Made by a program: the position numbers and the translations under genes. DNA of 64,000 nt from contig JAJRPM010000007.1 of NCBI GenBank assembly GCA_024280775.1, forward strand, positions 62,001 to 126,000, in the 5' to 3' direction. The DNA comes from Candidatus Zixiibacteriota bacterium. GTDB lineage: Bacteria; Zixibacteria; MSB-5A5; GN15; JACZUZ01. The notes beneath the pieces are model-generated. The model made no database searches. It worked only from the letters and a program-made list of their open reading frames with translations, and had not been told where the DNA came from. This document shows positions 43,932-53,325 of this stretch, in pieces. The first letter of the stretch is position 1. Each line of letters begins with the position of its first letter.

Positions 43932-44492
43932 TTAAAACAATTCTGTGAGGGTCAATTCTATCATAGTACTCGCTCCGTCCGGCCGACTTGCCTGATAAAG
44001 AATAAGGCTATCACCGATGGGAACGTCTAGTGGCTGAACATTCACTGTTCTGATTGCAAACGAAACCACATTGACTGAATCATCAGGCAACCTGGAATCC
44101 GGGACCAGCCTTGGATCACATTCGGTTGCTACTGTGAAGAACTGCGGACTCAAGACAATACCAAGATTCTGAATGTACCACTCTCCCAGTGGTACATCAC
44201 ACATGTCATTGTTCACAACAGAAGCCGGGTTGAGAGTATCTAGTCTATGCGAATAGACTCCCTGAGAGAGGTCATTGGGATCCGGCAAACGCAGGTCAAA
44301 AACTACATACTCTGTAAGAGTCAACTCCCCACGAGTTATAGTTATCAAACCAGTGTACCGCCCCTCAATGCCTCGATGATGAAATCGAGAGGGACGCACC
44401 GGATCTTCACAAGCAGCGCTAAGAATCAACAGGGCAACTATACAGCAGGCAACAGAAAATCGCCCGGTGTTTACATTCCGAAGCGCCAGCAA
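43932..44492 (-). CDS. Small lipoprotein, paralogue of its upstream neighbour, about 186 aa
   Basis: Lipobox LILSAAC. The mature domain shares a clear pattern with the next gene: GRYTGLITI, then RLPDPNDLSQGVYSHRLDTLN, CDVPLGEWYIQNL, and IGDSLILYQ. This is a tandem duplicate. TTG at 44492 is chosen because AGGGAGGG lies 6-8 bases before it; a longer frame begins at 44519. Function unknown. Confidence 0.65.
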   Translation of the reverse strand: MLALRNVNTGRFSVACCIVALLILSAACEDPVRPSRFHHRGIEGRYTGLITITRGELTLTEYVVFDLRLPDPNDLSQGVYSHRLDTLNPASVVNNDMCDVPLGEWYIQNLGIVLSPQFFTVATECDPRLVPDSRLPDDSVNVVSFAIRTVNVQPLDVPIGDSLILYQASRPDGASTMIELTLTELF

Positions 44493-44528
44493 ACACACCC
44501 CCTCCCTGTAGATTGTCAACTAAGGTAA

Positions 44529-45101
44529 CTAAGGTATATTGGTCAAAACCAATTCAAAAACGGTAGTGATACCTTCCACATTTCGCTCTTGCTTTAATAT
44601 CAGGCTATCCCCAATATCATCATCAAACGGGGGGTTATTGCTGGTTCTAATGGAGAAATTGATTTCTTCCTGCGTTCCGCCGGCTCCCTCAAAAATAGAA
44701 TTCGGAATCAACTTATCATTGCATGTCTCACTGACAGCAGGTGGGCCCGGATCCAAGCGAAGCTTCAAGTTCTTAATCAACCAGGCCCCTCTAGGCATAT
44801 CGCAAAAGTTAGGAGTGTCTGTTGTGTCTGTGTTAAGGGTGTCAAATCTGTGAGAATAGGTGCCGACTGTAAGATCGTTTTCGTCATCCAAACGCAACGT
44901 CACCACTACGTGATCTGTATCAGTCTCAACCGGAACGTTATTGTTTTGGTTTGTAATTATAATAAGCAACCCCGCATAATCTCCATCCAGACCGCGATCT
45001 TTGGGAAGAATAATGTCGGCTTTGCAACCTGTTAGAATCAATCCACCAACCACTGATCCCAGAATTAGTAGAACAATTCCCCGAAGAAATCCAAGCTTCA
45101 C
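44529..45101 (-). CDS. Small lipoprotein, tandem paralogue, 190 aa
   Basis: Lipobox LILTGC. The mature domain has the paired motifs GDYAGLLII, RLDDENDLTVGTYSHRFDTLN, CDMPRGAWLIKNL and IGDSLILKQ, matching the neighbour at 43932. GTG at 45101 is supported by AAAGGG 8 bases upstream; the open frame extends to 45146. Asp-rich stretches suggest a Ca2+ site, but this is inference. Three lipoprotein genes in a row probably form one operon. Confidence 0.68.
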   Translation of the reverse strand: MKLGFLRGIVLLILGSVVGGLILTGCKADIILPKDRGLDGDYAGLLIIITNQNNNVPVETDTDHVVVTLRLDDENDLTVGTYSHRFDTLNTDTTDTPNFCDMPRGAWLIKNLKLRLDPGPPAVSETCNDKLIPNSIFEGAGGTQEEINFSIRTSNNPPFDDDIGDSLILKQERNVEGITTVFELVLTNIP

Positions 45102-45624
45102 TGAGGTATCCCTTTCAATATATTTTGCAATGACATCTGAATTCAAATCCGATAAGCGAACATCTCAAAACTCAACCCGCAGACAGAAATCAGTCCATCC
45201 GCCGAGCCAGCGAATATACGGTCTCTATCGCTCCGAATCAACTCTGCCCGGCATGAAAATCGGCCACTCCACATCAACCCGGCGGACTAGAAACACTCTC
45301 CAGCAATAAGTTAAGCGAATAAGGGGCCAAGACGCCCCCCATCCCTCCACCTCATTATACTGCCAAAGTCAACAGTGAGACACATCTGAGAGTCAATTCG
45401 AGTAACCAACACAACTCTTTTAATCACAGCGCCTTAACCAAAGGCGATAACTATTCCGAATACACCTCGCCCGCCTGCAAGTATCAAAAATGGTTGTGGG
45501 AGTTATGAGATTAGGCGCAGAAACTGCGCCTCACTGTCTGAATTTCGTAGGACTACTACATCTCACAAAAGCCAAATATCCTGAATTCTGTGACATCAAA
45601 CCCAACTAACTCAGGAGAATCCGC
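45102..45624. other. Intergenic stretch before the candidate RNA gene
   Basis: About 520 bases without a supported gene. It contains a perfect 8-bp stem AGGCGCAG-AAA-CTGCGCCT at 45513-45531 without a T-run. The promoter of the lipoprotein run should lie at its left end. Nothing else is clear. Confidence 0.4.
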
Positions 45625-45652
45625 TTGACAGATTCGTCAGGATAGCTATCAT
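45625..45652 (+). promoter_or_regulatory. Consensus-like promoter for the candidate RNA
   Basis: TTGACA at 45625-45630, spacer of exactly 16 bases, TATCAT at 45647-45652. Transcription would start about 7 bases later, at the base of the hairpin described next. It has a full-consensus -35, no open frame follows it, and it does not point at any gene of the operon on its strand. Confidence 0.65.
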
Positions 45653-45654
45653 TA

Positions 45655-45745
45655 AAAAGGGAGTCTACTACTTTCTGCGTTTGCCCTGCGGGGATTACCC
45701 CCTCTATCTCTGCACTCGGGCAAAACCGGTGGTGGACTCCTTTTT
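45655..45745 (+). ncRNA. Candidate structured small RNA with own promoter and terminator-like end
   Basis: A continuous 18-bp outer helix joins 45655-45672 to 45728-45745 (14 Watson-Crick and 4 G-U pairs), with A5 at the 5' side and T5 at the 3' side. Inside is a 7-bp helix TTTGCCC / GGGCAAA (45680-45686 with 45718-45724), and within that a small GGGG-ATTA-CCCC hairpin. The G-U pairs fit a strand-specific RNA better than a DNA palindrome, and point to the plus strand: on the minus strand the same positions give C-A mismatches. The 3' T5 followed by ATTGG could end transcription. It is also 46 bases after the rhodanese gene (minus), so it could serve as a terminator there. No known family was recognised. 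Confidence 0.5.
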
Positions 45746-45791
45746 ATTGGGGGCTACGGTTTTGGTTTCAACAAAGAAAATCTGGGCGCAA

Positions 45792-46361
45792 TCAACGCTC
45801 AGATCCGGCCCCTGCCACAGGATACCCGCTATCCGCCCAGGCAAGCATTCCGCCTATCACGTTGTAACTGTGATTATATCCATTTTCTCTCAACCACTTT
45901 AGCGCAATGCCCGAGCGACGGCCGGAACGACATATCACATATATGTACTGATCTTTATCAACTGGCATTTTCACACCTTCACCGACGAACTTAGTATGTG
46001 GAATTACTGTGTCGGCTTGAGCAACATGCCCCGCGTTGAACTCCGCCTCGCTACGGACATCCAATAAGAAAATATTTTCGCCCTTTTCCAAAGCCGATTT
46101 CAACTCCGCTACCGTAACCTCCATCTCAAGCGCTGGAGGCGTAACCGCCACCTTGGTAGCGACTCCCCCATCTAACCCTTCGGAACTGGCTTCCTTGATA
46201 GCCACATCTGTATCTGTTTTCACTTTCGATTCCTTATTGTCCGTACAAGCGCCAAGTGTAAGGACAGTCACAAAAAGCGCCGCCATCACAGTCCTCAGCG
46301 ATTGAATTAAACCTGCAACACTATTGTAACTGTTGTAACTGTGCCTATCTAACATACTCAT
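45792..46361 (-). CDS. Rhodanese-domain lipoprotein, 189 aa
   Basis: Lipobox VLTLGAC (Cys near residue 39), then a linker, then a rhodanese domain (residues about 80-185): FLLDVRSEAEFNAGHV and the active-site loop YVICRSGRRSG with the catalytic Cys, then GGMLAWADSGYPV. Periplasmic rhodaneses carry sulfane sulfur or act in redox control. ATG at 46361 has GGAGTGAGG upstream. A short DNA repeat encodes SYNSYNS at the N-terminus. The 54-base gap to the next gene upstream suggests an operon. Confidence 0.85.
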   Translation of the reverse strand: MSMLDRHSYNSYNSVAGLIQSLRTVMAALFVTVLTLGACTDNKESKVKTDTDVAIKEASSEGLDGGVATKVAVTPPALEMEVTVAELKSALEKGENIFLLDVRSEAEFNAGHVAQADTVIPHTKFVGEGVKMPVDKDQYIYVICRSGRRSGIALKWLRENGYNHSYNVIGGMLAWADSGYPVAGAGSER

Positions 46362-46413
46362 AATATCACTGCCTCACTCCACCCAAGTGTGTTTGTGTTT
46401 GTGATTGCGTTTA

Positions 46414-46977
46414 TCACTCTGATTCTACTTGCGGCGCCACAAGAGTCCTAAAACTGAAAATCCGCCAACGCTGACCAATCTTCCGCACGCCAAATTTGTT
46501 AAAAGTTTGCTTACCTGTATCCTTATCCACAAATGAAACATCAACGTATGCAGTGTCGCCCAGAATCTCTTCATCACCTACCACGCGCTGAAACTTAAAC
46601 CAAGTCAGCTTAGTCAAACCATCATTGGTAAGATCATCAAAAATCTGCTTCGGTGAAGTAAACACCCGTGGTGTATCCAGATTCAAGGCATAATCGAGTT
46701 GCCGGGATTCCATCAAAGCCTGCAAGTCCAGCACATTCGCCAACACTGGCACCTCATCACGCTCCATCGCCCCGAAAAGCTCAATCACCACACGACGAGG
46801 AGATTGGGAAACATCGCTGGAGCAACCTGCAATTGGCAAATATGCGCCAAAAACGCCGACCCATAGGATGAAGAACCGCAACCCGAGGCGCAAAGAACTC
46901 ACTTGCCTTCTAGCTTTTTTGACGCTTCCTCTTTTCCCGCTCTCACTGCTTAGTACATTCACTGACATACTGACCAT
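46414..46977 (-). CDS. Lipoprotein of unknown function, about 187 aa
   Basis: A basic region and a hydrophobic helix (RFFILWVGVFGAYLPIAGC) with lipobox Cys precede a domain of about 135 residues: VVIELFGAMERDEVPVLANVLD, then WFKFQRVVGDEEIL and strands AYVDVSFVDKDTGKQ and WRIFSFR. This is the SnoaL/DUF4878-like pattern of small lipoproteins, but the match is loose. Starts at 47019 (longer) and 46968 (shorter) are possible; none has a perfect ribosome-binding site. Confidence 0.6.
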   Translation of the reverse strand: MVSMSVNVLSSESGKRGSVKKARRQVSSLRLGLRFFILWVGVFGAYLPIAGCSSDVSQSPRRVVIELFGAMERDEVPVLANVLDLQALMESRQLDYALNLDTPRVFTSPKQIFDDLTNDGLTKLTWFKFQRVVGDEEILGDTAYVDVSFVDKDTGKQTFNKFGVRKIGQRWRIFSFRTLVAPQVESE

Positions 46978-47150
46978 CCCCGCTCTTATGCAAGATCTCT
47001 TTTCTACCGTAATCGCCATAAACTCACTAAGGAGAATGACAACGTAACGCCAAAAGCGCTCGCGATCAAATAACAGCCCGGAAGCCCTACTGGCAACAAT
47101 AACAACCCTCGGGATAAAACTCGCAAACCCGCGAGGTAGTCGCCTAATAA

Positions 47151-48170
47151 CTAATAGAAAAACGGATCAAAATTGTGCGAGATAGTAATGCGATGCGATT
47201 CGCCAAGGTTGTTCATAGGAGTAAAGGCATAGCCGATTTCATAGCGTTCCAGCTTAAATCCGAGGCCAAACGAAAAGCCTGCAATTGATGACTTATCAGC
47301 CAGAGTCTTGAAATTCTCACCAAAGCTAGTCCAGCCGGCTCGAATTACCAGTTTCTCAATTTCATCATATTCGGCCCCGACCGCAAAATAGACATCGTTA
47401 TCAAAAGGCTTGATAGCATCGGCAGATAACGTAACCGGCACACCGCGTGGTCGACCAGCGGCCCCAACTCTCACAACCGCAGGTAGAGGCTCTTTAGTTC
47501 CTCCATTGGTAAAGGCCGAAAATGTCGCCCCCAAATTCTGGACAACCAGCCCCACTGAACCAAAGCCACGCTTACGAAGCTCATGATTTCTTTTCCGGAT
47601 TGTATAGCGCAATCCCAAATCGACTGCTCCACCAGTAGAAGTAAACGAATCAAAGTTTGAATATACAATCTTGGCATTAGCCCCCGCCTGCAGTTTTTTC
47701 CCCAGCCTGCGTGAGTAGTGACCACCAAAAACCAAAGTGGCCGCCCCGAAATCACCTAACTCCGCTCCTGCTATATCAGTGCGCACAAAATTCCCGAAGT
47801 TTCTATAGCGCATAAATACGCCGACTTTCTGGCCACTCTTATCGGTTACATCATCTCGATTAAGAGGATGTATGTAACCCAGAAATCCTGTATTGATTCC
47901 TGCAACAAAATTCTGATAGCCAGTAGTCAAACGACGACCATCAAGCGCGGCGATTCCGGCGGGATTATAGAAAAGCGCCGATGCATCATCAGATAACCCG
48001 GTAAACGCCCCGCCCAACCCAACTGCCCTAGCCCCGACATCACTCTTGAGAAAATTGAAATTACGCGTCCCGACTCTACTATTGGTTTCATCCGCCAAAA
48101 CCAAACCGGAAACCAAACTTAATGACAGCCCGCCAATTAGGGAAAACACCAAAACTTTTGAGAATCTCAT
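47151..48170 (-). CDS. PorV/PorQ-like outer-membrane barrel, 339 aa
   Basis: A signal peptide (LIGGLSLSLVSGLVLA) is followed by the family motif ARAVGLGGAFTGLSDDASALFYNPAGIAALDGRRL (PorV/FadL-like), typical of FCB proteins that include T9SS components PorV and PorQ. Many strands follow (VGVFMRYRNFG, FGGHYSRRL, LGLRYTIRK, FGSVGLVVQNLGA, FGLGFKLERYEIGYAFTPM), ending in ISHNFDPFFY. The start at 48170 has GGTGG 9 bases upstream. No other T9SS gene lies in the window, so a general lipid or secretion role remains open. Confidence 0.82.
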   Translation of the reverse strand: MRFSKVLVFSLIGGLSLSLVSGLVLADETNSRVGTRNFNFLKSDVGARAVGLGGAFTGLSDDASALFYNPAGIAALDGRRLTTGYQNFVAGINTGFLGYIHPLNRDDVTDKSGQKVGVFMRYRNFGNFVRTDIAGAELGDFGAATLVFGGHYSRRLGKKLQAGANAKIVYSNFDSFTSTGGAVDLGLRYTIRKRNHELRKRGFGSVGLVVQNLGATFSAFTNGGTKEPLPAVVRVGAAGRPRGVPVTLSADAIKPFDNDVYFAVGAEYDEIEKLVIRAGWTSFGENFKTLADKSSIAGFSFGLGFKLERYEIGYAFTPMNNLGESHRITISHNFDPFFY

Positions 48171-48590
48171 CAGAATCCACCAAATAAGAGAATTTGTAAT
48201 AGAATTATTAGTCCATAAGTTTATCTGTCGTAACAAACACAAAGCAACCGCACAAGCCATAATAAGCAAATTGTATGACTCTCGCCAGTGAAATTGGAGA
48301 GGATATATCCACTAGACTACTGTTACTCAGTGAGCGTCCATGAAACGTCAAAGCCCCAGACCATTCACCTCAACTACTCCAATATCACTATCAACCTAAC
48401 GCAGAATCAGCAACGACACACTAGTGACGGCTTCTCCCTGTGAGTAAAAGCAAGAAAACAGGCAAATCACTACATCGACACCCATATATTACCAAACGAA
48501 CCCATTTTTGCTCATGCCAAAACCCAAGGGATGAAGAGAAAAGAGTTGATGTGGAAGGATGTGAAAAGAAGGAGATGGAAAGTAGCAACT
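48171..48590. other. Intergenic region without supported gene
   Basis: 420 bases between the barrel gene and lptE. No ORF with a ribosome-binding site, no strong hairpin. It probably holds the promoter of the barrel gene. Confidence 0.5.
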
Positions 48591-49133
48591 CTACCAATCG
48601 CTACGGGTAGTCTTATTGAGGATATCTGTTACAATCAAGTCGGTGGCGCGGAGTTGGCCGTCTTCTTCGGTTTGAGTGGCGGCGTCATAGATTCCTTCTT
48701 GAGTGAAAGTCTCTTTCCAGATTTCCTGCTCAGATTCTCTCTTGCGCAGGGTCAGCTCAACGGTCAATGTCACTTTGTATTCGGTAACCTGATCTGATTC
48801 GTCAAAGGCATTTGGCCGGCGGCTGTAAGCAGTCAAAGCCCCGCTGAGAATCGCCTCGGCGCTTGACGAACTGACAACCTCTATTGTGCCGTCAGATATC
48901 ATAGCCTCAACAACCAACTCAGTGATACGATCAGCTATACCAGCTTGATTGGAATTATTCTCGAGTTGTTCAATAGCGATACTCTCAACAAGAGCGCCAC
49001 CTGAGCTCTTGAAACTATAAACGCAGGAAGACAGCAAAAAAGAAAAAAGCAGGAGAGTGATAGTGACAGGCACAGCGCGTAGCGCCACTACTTTGCTATG
49101 GATTCTTGAAACTCTGAGAGCGCCATTACCCAT
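48591..49133 (-). CDS. lptE: LptE-type LPS-assembly lipoprotein, 180 aa
   Basis: Lipobox LLFSFLLSSC, then the LptE domain: VYSFKSSGGALVESIAIEQLENNSNQ, IADRITELVVEAMISDG, ILSGALTAYSRRPNAFD, YKVTLTVELTLRKRESEQEIWKETFT. LptE plugs the LptD barrel that inserts LPS in the outer membrane. ATG at 49133 lies 4 bases after the hutI stop, with GAGTGA just upstream inside hutI's end, so translation is coupled to hutI. lptD is not in the window. Confidence 0.85.
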   Translation of the reverse strand: MGNGALRVSRIHSKVVALRAVPVTITLLLFSFLLSSCVYSFKSSGGALVESIAIEQLENNSNQAGIADRITELVVEAMISDGTIEVVSSSSAEAILSGALTAYSRRPNAFDESDQVTEYKVTLTVELTLRKRESEQEIWKETFTQEGIYDAATQTEEDGQLRATDLIVTDILNKTTRSDW

Positions 49134-49137
49134 ATCA

Positions 49138-50490
49138 TCACTCTTTATCGGAGACAACTAACTTACCAGACTTTACTACATTTGTTACCAGATTCACACC
49201 ATAATGATAAGGAATCTCACGATAGTCCTTCGCATCCCATACCACAAAGTCAGCATGACGGCCTTCTTCGAGCTGGCCGCGCTCACCGGCAAGACCAAGC
49301 GCCACAGCGCCATTGACAGTCGCCGCAGAAAGCGCCTCGGCGGGACTCATGCGGTAATGCAAACATCCCAAAGAGACCATCATAGCCATCGACTCAGAAT
49401 AATTCGAACCGGGATTACAGTCAGTAGCAAGAGCCACGATACCACCCTTGCTAATCAAATCACGAGCCGGAGCGTATTTGCCCAACCCCAGGCTATAACT
49501 GGTGCCCGGCAACAATGTCGCAACAGTATTCGAGGAGGACAGCGCCTTGATTCCCGGTTTGGAAACCGCAATCAAATGGTCCGCGGATACCGCGCCAAGC
49601 TTAACAGCCAACTCTGCGCCACCGCTGGATTTCAATTCATCGGCATGCAACTTGAACCGCAAGCCATACTTTCCAGCCGCTTCGAGAATCCTGCCGGTCT
49701 CTTCAACAGTAAAGACTCCCTCCTCGCAGAACACATCACAAAACCGCGCCAGATTCTGCTTGGCAACCTCGGGAATCATCTCTTCGATGAGAATCTTTAT
49801 ATACTCTTCACGATTGGAGCGGAATTCATCAGGAACTTCATGAGCCCCAAGAAAAGTGGGAATAATCTCTATCGGATGTCGCTCATTCCAATAACGAATT
49901 GTCTCCAGCGACATCAATTCAGAGCGAGTCGAAAGACCATAGCCCGACTTAGCCTCGACGGTGGTGGTGCCCAATGACAACATCCTATCGAGACGCTTGC
50001 GCAATTCGCTTCGTAGAGTCTCCTCACCGGAAGCGCGCAAGTCGCGCACCGATGCGCGGATTCCGCCCTCTGCCCCAGCGATATCCATATAGGATTTCCC
50101 CTGCAAGCGCAGTTCGAATTCCTTTTCGCGAGTCATATTGAAAACCGGATGTGTATGACTATCCACAAACCCCGGCGTCACCAGTCCGCCCTGTGCGTCA
50201 ATCAACTCACACTGCGGCGCCACCGGAACGCGACCTTCAACTTCGTCACTCGGGCCAATAGCCAAAATACGGTCCCCGGCGACGGCAATCCCTGCATTTT
50301 CAAGTATGCCCAAGTCATTGAGCGCCGGCCCAATACGAGGAGCCGGGCCACGCATAGTCACCAGCTGGCCGATGTGCTTAACCATCAAAGTCGCCCGCGA
50401 AGGCGGGCCAACAGGCTTACCGTGGATAAATCTTACTTCCGACTCGGGAAGGAATCCGTCACTACTATCAGATGCCGATGTCAACGCCAT
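49138..50490 (-). CDS. hutI: Imidazolonepropionase
   Basis: 450 residues; histidine-degradation enzyme hydrolysing imidazolonepropionate to formiminoglutamate. Metal-binding HTH in GFVDSHTHPVFN, the later His in FLGAHEVPDEF and FKLHADELK, and Asp in ALATDCNPGSNYSESM are all seen. Conserved SGYGLSTRSEL and AGERGQLEEGRHADFVVWD are present. A 35-residue N-terminal extension precedes the usual start (a possible ATG is at 50385). It follows hutU (110-base gap) and is coupled to lptE. hutH is not present in the window. Confidence 0.96.
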   Translation of the reverse strand: MALTSASDSSDGFLPESEVRFIHGKPVGPPSRATLMVKHIGQLVTMRGPAPRIGPALNDLGILENAGIAVAGDRILAIGPSDEVEGRVPVAPQCELIDAQGGLVTPGFVDSHTHPVFNMTREKEFELRLQGKSYMDIAGAEGGIRASVRDLRASGEETLRSELRKRLDRMLSLGTTTVEAKSGYGLSTRSELMSLETIRYWNERHPIEIIPTFLGAHEVPDEFRSNREEYIKILIEEMIPEVAKQNLARFCDVFCEEGVFTVEETGRILEAAGKYGLRFKLHADELKSSGGAELAVKLGAVSADHLIAVSKPGIKALSSSNTVATLLPGTSYSLGLGKYAPARDLISKGGIVALATDCNPGSNYSESMAMMVSLGCLHYRMSPAEALSAATVNGAVALGLAGERGQLEEGRHADFVVWDAKDYREIPYHYGVNLVTNVVKSGKLVVSDKE

Positions 50491-50600
50491 TGTATTACCG
50501 TATTTCCCATATGGTTTCTTCGAGAGCTATGAAGAAATTGTAATCAGCTAACATTCGAAAGCGAATCAACCCTATCGCTAAGAACTATCTGAATATGCAC

Positions 50601-52265
50601 TTAAATCGAAGGTAATTGTATCTTTTTCTTTTTGGCGAAATCAATGGCCTCGGAATACCCGGCGTCAGCATGACGCATCACTCCGGTTCCCGGGTCATTG
50701 GTCAGGGTGCGCTGTAACCGAACACCCGTCTCCTTAGCGCCATCGGCGACTATTACCATACCGGAATGGATTGAGTTACCAATCCCCACTCCGCCGCCGT
50801 GGTGAATCGACACCCAACTAGCCCCCGAGGCAGTATTGAGCATGGCATTGAGCAACGGCCAATCGGCAATTGCATCGGAGCCGTCTTTCATGCTCTCGGT
50901 TTCACGATTCGGGCTGGCCACTGAGCCGCAATCGAGATGGTCGCGTCCAATAACTATCGGCGCAGAAATATCGCCTTTGGCAACAGCATTGTTAATCAGC
51001 TCGCCGAACTTGGCGCGATCTCCATAACCAAGCCAGCAGATTCTAGCTGGCAATCCCTGAAAAGGAATCTTCTCCCGAGCCATCTTAATCCACCGACAAA
51101 GTGATTTGTTTTCTTTGAATTCTGAGAGAATAATATCGTCGGTGAAATGAATATCTTTCGGATTACCAGAGAGAGCCACCCAGCGAAACGGGCCGCGGCC
51201 GGTACAAAACAGGGGGCGAATGTATTCCGGCACAAAACCGGCAAACGCAAATGCCTCACGATAACCGCCTACTTCGGCCTGTCCGCGCAAGTTGTTACCA
51301 TAGTCGAAAACAACACTGCCGGCCTTCTTGAAACGAACCATAGCCTCGCAGTGACGCACCATTGTCTCATACGAACGTCGTATATATTCCTTCGGAGATT
51401 TCTCGCGCAGAGCCTCGGCTTCTTTTAGTGTCATCTCCTGCGGCACATAGCCGTTGAGTTCATCATGAGCGCTGGTTTGGTCAGTTACAATACTCGGCAA
51501 GAGCCCACGACGGAATATCTCTGGAAATATCTCGCCACAATTGCCAACCAAACCTATTGAAATCGGCTTTTTGCTCTTAATCGAATCTTTGACCAGCTTA
51601 ATGGCCCTATCGAGTTCTTTGACTTTAATATCGCAATAGCCATCCTTGACCCGACGATTGATTCGTGACTCGTCAATCTCAACACAAAGAACCGTAGCGC
51701 CATTGAGAGTGCCAGCCAATGGTTGCGCTCCCCCCATGCCGCCCATGCCGCCAGTGAGAATCCACTTGCCCGAAAGGTTTCCGCCAAAATGTTTCTCAGC
51801 GGCCGCGGCGAAAGTTTCGAATGTCCCCTGCAGAATCCCCTGGGCCCCGATATATATCCAACTACCGGCGGTCATTTGGGCGTACATTGTCAGGCCGAGC
51901 TTCTCCAATTCACGGAATTTCTCCCAGGTCGCATAGGCCGGGACCAAGTGTGAATTCGCAAGAATGACTCTTGGTGAATATGGGTGAGTTTGAAAAACGC
52001 CGACTGGCTTGCCGGATTGAATCAATAGAGTTTCATCGTTCTTGAGCTTCTTGAGCGACTTCACAATATCGGCATAAGCTTGCCAATTGCGCGCGGCCTT
52101 GCCTGAGCCGCCGTAGACAATTAAGTCTTGCGGTTTTTCCGCCACTTCCTCGCTAAGGTTGTTTTGCAACATGCGCAAAGCGGCTTCCTGAGCCCATCCC
52201 TGACAAGAGAGCTTGGAGCCATGAGCGGGCTTTACCGGCTTGTATGTAGTATCAGATAATTCCAT
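50601..52265 (-). CDS. hutU: Urocanate hydratase
   Basis: 554 residues; converts urocanate to imidazolonepropionate using NAD+ as an electrophile. NAD-binding region [15 protein letters not shown], the conserved [15 protein letters not shown], active-site Cys region ([15 protein letters not shown]) and [15 protein letters not shown] match the family. ATG at 52265 is chosen because GGGGGA lies 4 bases upstream and the length then equals other HutU. Upstream is a divergent periplasmic gene. Confidence 0.97.
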   Translation of the reverse strand: MELSDTTYKPVKPAHGSKLSCQGWAQEAALRMLQNNLSEEVAEKPQDLIVYGGSGKAARNWQAYADIVKSLKKLKNDETLLIQSGKPVGVFQTHPYSPRVILANSHLVPAYATWEKFRELEKLGLTMYAQMTAGSWIYIGAQGILQGTFETFAAAAEKHFGGNLSGKWILTGGMGGMGGAQPLAGTLNGATVLCVEIDESRINRRVKDGYCDIKVKELDRAIKLVKDSIKSKKPISIGLVGNCGEIFPEIFRRGLLPSIVTDQTSAHDELNGYVPQEMTLKEAEALREKSPKEYIRRSYETMVRHCEAMVRFKKAGSVVFDYGNNLRGQAEVGGYREAFAFAGFVPEYIRPLFCTGRGPFRWVALSGNPKDIHFTDDIILSEFKENKSLCRWIKMAREKIPFQGLPARICWLGYGDRAKFGELINNAVAKGDISAPIVIGRDHLDCGSVASPNRETESMKDGSDAIADWPLLNAMLNTASGASWVSIHHGGGVGIGNSIHSGMVIVADGAKETGVRLQRTLTNDPGTGVMRHADAGYSEAIDFAKKKKIQLPSI

Positions 52266-52501
52266 TGTCCCCCGAAAGATAATTCCAAGTTGGCTTTTCA
52301 TTTGTCCCCTGGAAAGCGGCTTTGAATATAATGATGTCGCGCCTGTCACGCAATGTGAGCGCATGTATTGCGCAAGCTCATACGTGGGCAGACAAAAATC
52401 TTTGGCTTTAGAGACTAGATGCGTGTATCATTGACCAGCGCGCTTGACGAAGCGCAAAATATCCAGCATTACCTGTATCAACACTATCAAGAGAATCTCA
52501 C

Positions 52502-53215
52502 ATGAAATTGCCCAAATCAATATATCCCAGCCGTAGCAGAATAGGCGCAATCTCAATTCTCGCCACAGTTTTGCTTTGTGGCATGCTCACAAACGTTTTT
52601 GGGATTAGCGAAAAGAAAATAAGGGCCATCCGTGGACGAGCGGAGGCTTTGCAGGCTATGCTCAAACTTGACCAAATACAAACCGACTCACTGGAAATTA
52701 TTCTTCGCCAAACCTTTGAGCAAGGCGAACTGCACAAAGAGCGCTATGACGATGACTACTACAACTTGGCGCTGGAGAATCTCAAGGAAATGGACACCAT
52801 GCGAGCGCAAGTGGACGCTCTGCTGGCTCCACGGCAGAGAAAACAATATCACTCACTGCAAAAAGAGCAGCCAGTCAGATATTCTTCGCGCAAGACAGAG
52901 GTATTGGCCCGTCGTCTACTTCTAGATAGCTCCCAGACTCGCATTGTCGATGCAATTCTCTCCTATTCTGAACAGGACATCAAGAGAATTCAGCATGAAG
53001 CCAAACGTAAAGCAGGTGGGTTCGCTAATGGACTAGGCTCGGTGGATGAACGTAGCTCCATGCTACGCAGGAGGTCGAAATTGATAAAATCCCATGAGGC
53101 AATCGAAAAAGTCCTGACCAAGGCTCAGAAAAAAGAATTCAAGGAATATCGGGAAGAGCAAATGGAAATGTTTCGCCCGCACGGCTCCGGAAGAGGGCCT
53201 AACGGAGACTTTTGA
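52502..53215 (+). CDS. Spy/CpxP-like exported helical protein, 237 aa
   Basis: A signal-peptide-like stretch (GAISILATVLLCGMLTNVFG) is followed by mostly helical, highly charged sequence with two LTxxQ-like segments: LKLDQIQTDSLEIILRQTF, and LLLDSSQTRIVDAILSY, each followed by a second helix with PRQRKQYHSL- or KAQKKEFKEY-type residues. This is the two-repeat architecture of Spy/CpxP-type periplasmic chaperones (LTXXQ motif). No partner two-component genes are near. Confidence 0.65.
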   Translation: MKLPKSIYPSRSRIGAISILATVLLCGMLTNVFGISEKKIRAIRGRAEALQAMLKLDQIQTDSLEIILRQTFEQGELHKERYDDDYYNLALENLKEMDTMRAQVDALLAPRQRKQYHSLQKEQPVRYSSRKTEVLARRLLLDSSQTRIVDAILSYSEQDIKRIQHEAKRKAGGFANGLGSVDERSSMLRRRSKLIKSHEAIEKVLTKAQKKEFKEYREEQMEMFRPHGSGRGPNGDF

Positions 53216-53325
53216 GAGGCTCTACTCTTGAAATCCAGGTTTTCTTAAGTCCACAAAATTTTCTTGACGTATATCAGCAAAAAAAGCTGGCGTAATAACT
53301 CTCAACATCGCATATCAATGTCAGC

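Noticed and set aside
45513-45531. AGGCGCAG-AAA-CTGCGCCT stem as a terminator or RNA
   Set aside because: Perfect but short, with no T-run and no promoter; only mentioned as part of the intergenic region.
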